Assembly: GCA_041838515.1 (NCBI GenBank)
Contig: JBGYPP010000021.1
Location: forward strand, 1-7,933
Source of the DNA: JBGYPP01 sp041838515
GTDB lineage: Bacteria; Bacillota; Clostridia; Lachnospirales; Lachnospiraceae
Length of the DNA: 7,933 bases
Reading direction: 5' to 3'
Shown in pieces: positions 1-5,900 of the stretch; within the stretch, counting starts at the first letter, position 1; each line of letters starts with the position of its first letter. The notes under the pieces were generated by a model, which was not told the DNA's origin, ran no database searches, and saw nothing but the letters and a program-made list of their open reading frames with translations. The position numbers and the translations under genes were made by a program.

Positions 1-183
1 CTCCAGGGCTTTGCCATCCTCCGGGGCAGACGCCTCCGGCCTATTCCATTCCTCCGGCTCTGCATATTTTGGCATATTCTGTGCCGGGATTTTGCCTCCC
101 TCCGGCTCTGCCGCCTCTGACACAGCCGCTCCCTCAGCCCCTTGCTCCTCTGGCTTATTCTGCTCCAGGGCTTTGCCATCCTC
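1..183 (-). repeat. 81-bp in-frame tandem repeat (27 residues), two full copies plus a partial third
   Basis: The tail of the membrane protein contains copies at 183-103, 102-22 and 21-1 (residues 422-448, 449-475, 476-482). Each begins E-[D/G]-G-K, with QN at unit positions 8-9, P at 11, EA at 23-24 in copy 2 and E-A in copy 1, and a closing Pro at 27. At the DNA level 1-23 and 163-185 are identical over 23 bp and sit exactly 162 bp (two units) apart. Copy 2 is more diverged. Copies 1 and 3 being closer to each other than to copy 2 suggests a higher-order 54-residue unit. The array runs into the window edge, so the full copy number is unknown. Confidence 0.8.
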
Positions 184-1446
184 CGCTGGCTGTGCATTGC
201 CAGCTGCATCCTCCGGGGATTTCTTCCTCTCCCTCTCCTGGGACTCCTCTCCGGCTACGGCCGGCCCTATGGCCTCCCATTGAATCTTAGACTTGGCCAT
301 ATTTTCTATCAAAGCGGAGGACTCTTCCCCCCGCCCCATGACGGCCTCTATCTCTTGATCCGCCGCCGCCAAATCCTTGGCTCTAGCCCTTAGCGCCAGA
401 AATTTTAGAAAACCTCCAAACAGCGCCATGGTTGATGCGGCCAACAGCCAATTCGCTATGTATTGGCCATGCCACCACCCCCATAGGTCTGAGCCGCACC
501 ACAACAAAGCGGCAGCCAGCCACTGTCCTCCCCAGGCCAGCGCCAGGGGCCAGGCGCCGCCGGCCCGGGATTTGGCCATGGCATGGGCTTTTCTATGCCC
601 CCACAAACCCAAAAGCGACACAAGCAGCAGCAGGCCGCCCATAAGCAAATACTCGGGCCTGGAACCCCATTTTTCCATCCAGGCTTTCTGGGACTCCAAC
701 CCCCAGCCCCAGCCAAAAACCGGAGATACCCATTCTTTCCAGGCATCCAAGGGCAGCCGTCCGGCCCAGAAAAAGGCCATGGCCAAAAACGCCGCTACGC
801 CCAGAGCCAGACCCAGTGCCAAAAAAACCAGTCCTATCCATCCTCCGCAGATCAGACCCAAAACCACACCCCACAGAGGCAGACTGACCATGGCCGGATC
901 TATCAGGAACAGGACCATAGCCGCCATGCCCCAGGGCAACCAAAACCAGGGCCGGGCCGGGCGGCCCAGCGCCATGCCCAGCGCCAGCAGACTGCCAAAA
1001 GCCAGCAGAGATAGCCACATAGGGCCAAAATATACCACACTCTCCACCCACCAAGGGCAGACACAGCAAAAAAACATAAAAAACAAGCCGGAGATTTTTT
1101 GCCTATGGGCAAAAAATACAGCCAACCAAGCCAAAACAGCCAGAATATGTCCCAATAGCTGTATCTGCAATCCCAGCATAGGCACATTGCCCACCAGGCG
1201 CAGCCAGCCATGGAGCAGGAACAGATAGATGCCGTCTATGCGCAGCATCCACTCCTGAGGCAGGGAAAAACCTCCCACCTGGGCGAGCAGATAATACTTG
1301 GCCCCTCCCAGCGCCAACTCCCCCTCCCCGGATCCCCAGCTTATATTGTTAAGGGCATCCAACTGCAGGGATATGCCCATGACCACCGTGGCCACTATGG
1401 CCAAGACAGTCCAGAGCATTGCGCGACCGGGCGTATGCTTACTCAT
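1..1446 (-). CDS. Multi-pass membrane protein with repeat-bearing acidic tail, candidate GT-C-type glycosyltransferase (3' end outside window)
   Basis: The minus-strand frame starting at the ATG at 1446 stays open for 482 codons to the window edge, so the C-terminus is missing. The start overlaps the stop of the upstream GT2 gene by 8 nt and has a purine-rich ribosome site (AGAGGGG, 3 nt before ATG). Residues 1-350 are strongly hydrophobic and Trp-rich. I count about ten helices (near 9-27, 93-113, 118-133, 140-160, 166-183, 187-203, 206-228, 266-283, 298-317, 329-350), and the basic loops (HRQK, GRPARP, HRKAHAMAKSR, LRARAK) fit an N-in, C-in topology. A long first external loop (28-92) contains D71 in IDGIYLFLLHGWLRL, which resembles the first loop of GT-C (GT39-like) enzymes, where the catalytic Asp lies. 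From 351 on the chain is hydrophilic and Glu/Pro/Ala-rich, with 27-residue repeats. Coding status is secure. Glycosyltransferase function is inferred from topology and from the GT2 neighbour; a flippase or assembly partner is also possible. Confidence 0.8.
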   Translation of the reverse strand, partial: MSKHTPGRAMLWTVLAIVATVVMGISLQLDALNNISWGSGEGELALGGAKYYLLAQVGGFSLPQEWMLRIDGIYLFLLHGWLRLVGNVPMLGLQIQLLGHILAVLAWLAVFFAHRQKISGLFFMFFCCVCPWWVESVVYFGPMWLSLLAFGSLLALGMALGRPARPWFWLPWGMAAMVLFLIDPAMVSLPLWGVVLGLICGGWIGLVFLALGLALGVAAFLAMAFFWAGRLPLDAWKEWVSPVFGWGWGLESQKAWMEKWGSRPEYLLMGGLLLLVSLLGLWGHRKAHAMAKSRAGGAWPLALAWGGQWLAAALLWCGSDLWGWWHGQYIANWLLAASTMALFGGFLKFLALRARAKDLAAADQEIEAVMGRGEESSALIENMAKSKIQWEAIGPAVAGEESQERERKKSPEDAAGNAQPAEDGKALEQNKPEEQGAEGAAVSEAAEPEGGKIPAQNMPKYAEPEEWNRPEASAPEDGKALE

Positions 1447-2437
1447 GGTCCCCTCTTTTCTCCGGAGGCAGCAAGCGCTTTTCCACATTATACCGAGGCC
1501 GGCGTTTGACCTCCATATAGATCTTGCCTATGTATTGGCCCACCAAGCCCACGGCCAGCAACTGCAGTCCGCCCAAAAACCATATGGACAATATCAGGGA
1601 AGTCCAGCCCGGCACCACTCTGCCAGTAAAATAAGACGCCAGCGCATACATGGCCGCCGCCAGGGAACAGAGTACGATAAAGAAGCCCAAACCCATAATC
1701 AGGCTGATGGGTTTCGTGCTAAAAGAAGAAATGCCGTCAAAGGCCAGAGCCAGCATCTTCTTCAAGGGATACTTGGACTCCCCGGCCGCCCTCTCCTTGC
1801 GGTCGTAGTACACCTTGGCGCTCTGATAACCCACCAGGGGCATTATGCCCCGCAAAAAGAGATGGCTCTCCCCATAGCGGGCAAATTCCTCCAGGGCGCG
1901 GACGGACATCAGACGAAAATCTGCATGATTGTACACGCTTTTTACGCCCATGACATCCATCAGCTTGTAAAATGCCAGGGCGGTGTTGCGCTTGAAAAAG
2001 GTATCCGTCTTTCTCTCCTTGCGCACGCCATAGACTATGTCCGCTCCAGCGTAATAGGCGTCCACCATCTGCTCCATTACAGCCACATCATCCTGCAGAT
2101 CCGCATCTATAGATATGCTCACATCACACAGCGTCCTGACCTCATGCAAACCGGCCGTCAGTGCAAATTGGTGGCCCACATTTCTGGCCAGATGCAGACC
2201 GGCCACCTGCCCGGGTCTGCGCCGGCAGGCCTCCTCTATCAAAGACCAGGTGGCATCCCGGCTGCCGTCATTGACAAAGAGGACAAAGCTGTACGGAGAA
2301 ATCTTGCCCTTGGAGGCCAAATCCTCCAGCACGCCCCGCAGCGCCGCCTCCGCCATGGGAAACACTTCCTCCTCATTGTAGCAGGGCACGACTATGGCCA
2401 GCCTGGCCAATTTTACACCATTATCCATTTCTTCCAT
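1439..2437 (-). CDS. Family 2 glycosyltransferase, polyprenyl-phosphate sugar synthase type (GtrB/DPM1-like)
   Basis: 332 residues, close to the usual length of bacterial GtrB/YfdH/CsbB-type enzymes. These transfer a sugar from a nucleotide donor to undecaprenyl phosphate at the inner face of the membrane. Visible motifs in order: IVVPCYNEEE (15-24), VNDGSRD (55-61, nucleotide binding), ARNVGHQFALTAGL (84-97), the metal-binding SIDADLQDD (109-117), HADFRLM (171-177) and GESKYPLKKM (219-228). Two membrane helices follow (about 243-268 and 276-303), then the family-typical QYIGKIYMEVKRRPRYNV (301-318). Start: ATG at 2437, with AAAGGGA about 5-10 nt upstream; a second ATG three codons in is possible. 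The stop codon lies inside the start of the next membrane-protein gene, so the two are translationally coupled. The sugar transferred cannot be read from sequence. No gtrA-like flippase gene is in the window. Confidence 0.93.
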   Translation of the reverse strand: MEEMDNGVKLARLAIVVPCYNEEEVFPMAEAALRGVLEDLASKGKISPYSFVLFVNDGSRDATWSLIEEACRRRPGQVAGLHLARNVGHQFALTAGLHEVRTLCDVSISIDADLQDDVAVMEQMVDAYYAGADIVYGVRKERKTDTFFKRNTALAFYKLMDVMGVKSVYNHADFRLMSVRALEEFARYGESHLFLRGIMPLVGYQSAKVYYDRKERAAGESKYPLKKMLALAFDGISSFSTKPISLIMGLGFFIVLCSLAAAMYALASYFTGRVVPGWTSLILSIWFLGGLQLLAVGLVGQYIGKIYMEVKRRPRYNVEKRLLPPEKRGDHE

Positions 2438-2451
2438 GACGTTCCCTTTTG

Positions 2452-2487
2452 AAAAATAGACCTAGGAGCGGCCACCCCTAGGTCCAC
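2452..2487 (-). terminator. Rho-independent terminator (probable end of metY transcript)
   Basis: A perfect 8-bp stem (2477-2484 with 2459-2466, GACCTAGG/CCTAGGTC) encloses a 10-nt loop. G-U and U-A pairs can extend it by up to three more pairs at its base. On the minus strand it is followed by TA and five T residues (2456-2452). It lies 119 nt after the metY stop and 21 nt before the GT2 start codon. It could therefore end the metY transcript or act inside the leader of the GT2 gene. I found no convincing promoter in the 168-nt gap 2438-2605. Confidence 0.6.
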
Positions 2488-2605
2488 TTCCTATAGTTGC
2501 CTCAAACCTGCCATACACGCCGGACCGGGCCAGACCAAAGGTTTTGCCACAAATTTCACATACAGCAATCCCCCCACGTCCACTGCCCCTTCGCCACTTC
2601 AAGGC

Positions 2606-3883
2606 CTAATTCGCAGCCTTGCCCAGAGCCTGCTCCAGATCCTCCAGCAGGTCCTCCACATGCTCTATGCCCACGGACAGCCGCACCATCTCCGGCTGTA
2701 TGCCGGCGGCCATCAGGCCGGCCTCATCCAACTGCCTGTGGGTGGTGCTGGCCGGATGCAGGGCGCAGCTTCTGGCATCCGCCACATGTATGGCCACATT
2801 GACCAGATTCAGGCTGTCCATAAAGCGTATGGCGGCCTCCTTGCCTCCCTTTAGGCCAAAGGAGATTACTCCACAGCTCCCCTTGGGCATATATTTTTGC
2901 GCCAGCGCATGGTAAGCGCTGCTCTCCAGACCGGGGAAATTCACCCAGGACACCTGGTCATGCTCCTCCAGATACTTCGCCAGGGCCAGCGCATTGGCAT
3001 AATGCCTCTCCATACGCAGGGCCAGGGTTTCCAGACCCAAATTGAGCAGATAGGCGTTCTGGGGCGCCTGGCAGCTGCCCAAATCCCGCATCAGCTGTAC
3101 CACGGCCTTGGTGATATAAGCCCCCTTGCCAAAGGCTTGGCTGTACACCAAACCGTGGTAAGAGGGATCCGGCCGGGTCAGACCGGGAAATTTGTCCCCA
3201 TGAGCCTCCCAATCGAAATTGCCCGAATCCACTATCGCGCCGCCCAGAGCGGCCCCGTGGCCCTCCATATACTTGGTGGTGGAGTGGATGACTATATCCG
3301 CCCCCCACTGAATGGGATTGCAGTGTATGGGAGTGGCAAAGGTATTGTCCACGATCAAAGGCACGCCGTGGTCATGGGCCAGCTTGGCAAATTTCTCTAT
3401 ATCCAGCACGGCCAGCGCAGGATTGGCCAGGGTTTCGGCCATTACGCATTTGGTATTGGGGCGAAAAGCCTTGGCCAGCTCCTCATAAGGCGCATCGGGA
3501 TCCACCACCGTGCTCTCTATGCCCATCTTCTTCATGGTGACCGTATAGAGATTGTAGCTGCCTCCGTAGATTTTGGAGGAGAGTACCATATGATCCCCGG
3601 CCTCACAGATATTGAAAACGGCATAGTGGCCGGCCGCCTGGCCCGAGGAGGTCAGCATAGCCGCCACGCCCCCCTCCAGCTGGCAGATCTTGGCCGCCAC
3701 CGGATCCACGCTGGGATTGGTCAGACGGGAGTAAAAATACCCTGCCGCCTTTAGATCGAACAGCTGCGCCAGCTGCTCCCCGGTTTCATACTTGAAAGTG
3801 GTGCTCTGTATGATGGGCAGCTGCCTGGGCTCACCACTTCCAGGCTTGTAACCTCCTGCCAGACATATGGTTTCCTTTCTCAT
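2606..3883 (-). CDS. metY: O-acetylhomoserine aminocarboxypropyltransferase (O-acetylhomoserine sulfhydrylase)
   Basis: 425 residues, the normal MetY length. It is a cytoplasmic PLP enzyme of the Cys/Met metabolism family that makes homocysteine from O-acetylhomoserine and sulfide. Key sites: YSRLTNPS (51-58, phosphate-binding Tyr/Arg from the partner subunit), SSGQAAG (79-85), VDNTFATP (178-185), the Schiff-base Lys204 in HSTTKYMEGHG, GSCQAPQNAYLLNLGLETL (269-287) and RLSVGIEH (401-408, carboxylate-binding Arg). The GSCQAP segment and overall length favour MetY over cystathionine gamma-synthase or methionine gamma-lyase. An in-frame extension runs upstream to 3964 but overlaps yebC and has no family similarity. 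I chose ATG 3883 because MRKETICLAGGYKPGSGEPRQ is the family N-terminus and AGAGAGG lies about 5 nt before it. It follows yebC by 34 nt and has no room for a SAM riboswitch or T-box, so co-transcription with yebC is likely. Confidence 0.93.
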   Translation of the reverse strand: MRKETICLAGGYKPGSGEPRQLPIIQSTTFKYETGEQLAQLFDLKAAGYFYSRLTNPSVDPVAAKICQLEGGVAAMLTSSGQAAGHYAVFNICEAGDHMVLSSKIYGGSYNLYTVTMKKMGIESTVVDPDAPYEELAKAFRPNTKCVMAETLANPALAVLDIEKFAKLAHDHGVPLIVDNTFATPIHCNPIQWGADIVIHSTTKYMEGHGAALGGAIVDSGNFDWEAHGDKFPGLTRPDPSYHGLVYSQAFGKGAYITKAVVQLMRDLGSCQAPQNAYLLNLGLETLALRMERHYANALALAKYLEEHDQVSWVNFPGLESSAYHALAQKYMPKGSCGVISFGLKGGKEAAIRFMDSLNLVNVAIHVADARSCALHPASTTHRQLDEAGLMAAGIQPEMVRLSVGIEHVEDLLEDLEQALGKAAN

Positions 3884-3897
3884 GGAACCTCTCTTTC

Positions 3898-3913
3898 TCA
3901 AACATTTGTTTGA
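3898..3913. promoter_or_regulatory. Perfect 7-2-7 inverted repeat between yebC and metY (candidate operator)
   Basis: TCAAACA and TGTTTGA flank a 2-nt centre, giving a perfect dyad inside the 34-nt yebC-metY gap. It lies just upstream of the metY ribosome binding site. As RNA it would form only a weak 5-bp A/U-rich hairpin with a 6-nt loop and no U-run, so it is a poor terminator. The symmetry would suit a dimeric DNA-binding protein, but no -35/-10 pair is evident around it. Its function is unproven. Confidence 0.35.
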
Positions 3914-3917
3914 TTCT

Positions 3918-4646
3918 CTAATTTGACCAGTTGTGGTATACCGCCTGCACATCCTCGTCAGCATCCAGCAGATCCAAGGTTTTCTGCAGGCCCTTTAAGA
4001 GAGCCGGATCTGTCAATTCCACATAATTTTGGGGCAATTTCTCCACCGAAGCCGATGCCAGGGCCAAACCCTCCGCCTCCAGCGCGGCCTGAACCCGGGG
4101 CAGCTCCTCCGGATGGGTCAATACGACAAAGGCATCCTCCTCGGCGGCAAAATCCTCCGCTCCGGCCTCCAGGGCCAGCATCATCAAGGCATCCTCCTCC
4201 AACTCCAGATCCTCCCTGGAAATCAGAATCTGCCCCTTGGTGTCAAAGGAAAAGGACACGCAGCCCGGCGTGCCTATGCTGCCCCCGCCCTTGGTAAAGG
4301 CGCTGCGCACATTGGCAGCCGTCCGGTTTTTGTTGTCCGTCAATGCGTCCACGATAATGGCTATGCCGCCCGGACCATAGCCCTCATAGCTGACATATTC
4401 ATAGGCCACATTATCCACATCCCCGGCCGCTTTTTTGATTCCTCTCTCAATGGTGTCATTGGGCATATTATTGGCCTTGGCCTTGGCTATCACCGCTGCC
4501 AGACGGAAATTGTGCGCCGGATCAGGCCCCCCCTCCTTGACCGCCACTGCCAACTCCCTGCCTATAATTGTAAAAATTTTGCCCTTCGCAGCATCATTTC
4601 TCTCTTTTTTGTGCTTAATGTTTGCAAATTTGGAATGGCCTGCCAT
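3918..4646 (-). CDS. yebC: YebC/PmpR/TACO1-family protein
   Basis: 242 residues, full length for the family. The N-terminus HSKFANIKHKKERNDAAKGK (4-23) matches the clostridial form, with Phe replacing the common Trp7. It is followed by NNMPNDTIERGIKKAAGD (59-76), the hallmark YEGYGPGGIAIIVDALTDNKNRTAA (91-115, cited in part) and the GGGSIGTPG turn (120-128). The C-terminal half is acidic and ends in HNWSN. The family was long annotated as a transcriptional regulator. Work on bacterial and mitochondrial members (TACO1) points to a role on the ribosome in translating proline-rich segments. Its own SD is long and strong (GGAGGAAGGAGAGG before ATG 4646), and a promoter lies just upstream. Ile codon use differs from its neighbours: by hand count 7 ATT, 4 ATA, 2 ATC, as expected of a well-expressed gene. 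Confidence 0.95.
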   Translation of the reverse strand: MAGHSKFANIKHKKERNDAAKGKIFTIIGRELAVAVKEGGPDPAHNFRLAAVIAKAKANNMPNDTIERGIKKAAGDVDNVAYEYVSYEGYGPGGIAIIVDALTDNKNRTAANVRSAFTKGGGSIGTPGCVSFSFDTKGQILISREDLELEEDALMMLALEAGAEDFAAEEDAFVVLTHPEELPRVQAALEAEGLALASASVEKLPQNYVELTDPALLKGLQKTLDLLDADEDVQAVYHNWSN

Positions 4647-4684
4647 TTCCTCTCCTTCCTCCCCTGTTCAGCAAGCATGGGCTT

Positions 4685-4714
4685 ATCATAGCACAATCCC
4701 CAGCCCTATCACAA
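4685..4714 (-). promoter_or_regulatory. Sigma-A-type extended -10 promoter for yebC-metY
   Basis: On the minus strand TATGAT (4690-4685) is directly preceded by TGC, giving an extended -10 (TGnTATGAT). TTGTGA (4714-4709) lies 18 nt upstream as a four-of-six -35 match and overlaps the alr stop codon. Predicted transcription start is near 4678, leaving a leader of about 30 nt that holds the yebC ribosome site. It implies that yebC-metY can be expressed apart from nnr-alr. Confidence 0.55.
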
Positions 4715-5893
4715 CAAACGATTTGCCCAACGGCCCAAGTACAGCCGGGGCATGCGATCCGCCATGCAGCATAGCAGCTCATAATAATAACGGCCGCTTA
4801 ACTCTGCCAGTTCCCGGGCATCTATGCGCTCCTGCCCGTCGGCGCCCAGGAGCACCACCCGGCTGCCCACCTCCGCCTCCGGCAGATCCGTCAAATCTAT
4901 CATCAGATGGTCCATGCAGATACGGCCCACTATGGCCGCCCTCCTGCCCCCTACAAGCACATATCCCCTGCCGGAAAGGCTGCGGGGGTACCCATCTCCA
5001 TAGCCTATGGGTACTGTGCCTATGCGCATGGGCCGGGGCGCGCAGAAATCACCGCCATAGCTGATAGGCGTGCCGGCGCGCACCTGCTTGACCTGCACCA
5101 GCCGGCTAAAAAAGGACATAACGGGCCTAAGACCTGACACCGGCTCCTCCAGGGGGCTTAGGCCATAGAGGGATATGCCCACCCGAGCCAGCAGCGGCGC
5201 CGTATCCGGCAGCTGCAGCAGTCCCGCGCTGTTGGCCCCGTGTACAAAAACCTCCGGCCCGGCTCCGCAAAGCCTGGCAAAATCCTGCAAAGTCCTCCAC
5301 TGGGCCAGCGTATACTCCGCATCCGTATCCGCCTTGGAGAAGTGGCTGAATATGCCCTCCACCTGCAACCAAGGGGAGGCCAGCGCCGCCCGGGCAAACT
5401 CCAGCCCCTCAGGCCCCGGAGAGCAGCCTATACGGCCCATGCCCGTATCCACCTTGATATGCGCCCTGGCCTTTTTTCCCACGGCCTCAGCCGCAGCCTC
5501 CATCTGCGCCAAGGACTCCTGGGAGAACAGGCAGAGGGAAACCTCCGCCTCCACCAGCGTATCCATGTCCTGGGGAAAGGAATACCCCAGAGCCAGAATG
5601 GGCTTTTTTATGCCCCCCCGGCGCAGCGCCAAGGCCTCAGCCCCGGTGGCCGTGGCATAGCCGTATATGACATCCTGCCCCTCCAGGGCCCTGGCCAGGG
5701 GCAAAGCTCCATGTCCGTAAGCATTGGCCTTGGCCACAGCCATCATCCTGGCCCCCGGAGGCAGCCTGGAAGCCAAAAATTCCACATTGGACTCCATGGC
5801 ATCCAAGTCTATCTCCAAAAAACCCCTGCCGCAAAAGGCCGGGCAGGCCTCCGCTAGCGCCGCCCGGCTCTCTGTCCATACGATTTCCTGCAT
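4709..5893 (-). CDS. alr: Alanine racemase
   Basis: 394 residues. A cytoplasmic PLP enzyme that interconverts L- and D-alanine for peptidoglycan. The N-terminal barrel carries MAVAKANAYGHG with Schiff-base Lys55. HIKVDTGMGRIG (146-157) carries the Lys that is carbamylated in characterised enzymes, and FSHF (183-186) and the HGANSAG stretch (218-224) follow. The C-terminal domain holds PISYGGDF with catalytic Tyr279, VPIGYGDGYPR (294-304), GRICMDHLMIDL (323-334), and YYYELLCCM near the end. All expected active-site residues are present. The frame also allows a GTG start at 5899 (396 residues). I prefer ATG 5893 because GAGGTG just upstream is an excellent SD, and that SD contains the GTG. It starts 7 nt after the nnr stop, an arrangement common in Lachnospiraceae, so the two are almost certainly co-transcribed. 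Confidence 0.96.
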   Translation of the reverse strand: MQEIVWTESRAALAEACPAFCGRGFLEIDLDAMESNVEFLASRLPPGARMMAVAKANAYGHGALPLARALEGQDVIYGYATATGAEALALRRGGIKKPILALGYSFPQDMDTLVEAEVSLCLFSQESLAQMEAAAEAVGKKARAHIKVDTGMGRIGCSPGPEGLEFARAALASPWLQVEGIFSHFSKADTDAEYTLAQWRTLQDFARLCGAGPEVFVHGANSAGLLQLPDTAPLLARVGISLYGLSPLEEPVSGLRPVMSFFSRLVQVKQVRAGTPISYGGDFCAPRPMRIGTVPIGYGDGYPRSLSGRGYVLVGGRRAAIVGRICMDHLMIDLTDLPEAEVGSRVVLLGADGQERIDARELAELSGRYYYELLCCMADRMPRLYLGRWANRLL

Positions 5894-5900
5894 ATGCACC

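Noticed and set aside
1..183. CRISPR-like or intergenic repeat array at the left edge
   Set aside because: The repeats are in-frame, diverged, have no spacers, and lie inside an open coding frame.
593..1211. Two minus-strand frames (593-1069 and 903-1211) with Trp/Gly/Cys-rich products
   Set aside because: They are out-of-phase readings of the membrane-protein gene; the longer frame from 1446 explains the region with proper helices and start signals.
377..1228. 283-codon plus-strand open frame
   Set aside because: It lies antisense to the membrane-protein gene. Its product is a His/Gln/Pro/Lys-rich string with no domain, while the opposite strand gives a coherent multi-helix protein with a coupled start and SD.
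1298..2452. 384-codon plus-strand open frame
   Set aside because: It is the antisense shadow of the clearly recognisable GT2 gene, and has no RBS or family similarity.
2897..3754. 285-codon plus-strand open frame
   Set aside because: It is antisense to metY and arises from the GC-rich codon pattern; no motif is present.
3884..3964. Upstream in-frame extension of metY (27 extra residues)
   Set aside because: It overlaps the yebC 3' end, is basic and unlike MetY N-termini, and the ATG at 3883 has a good SD.
4563..4678. Short overlapping frame from ATG 4678 into yebC
   Set aside because: It is only 37 codons with no SD and no recognisable product; kept only as a note in the promoter finding.
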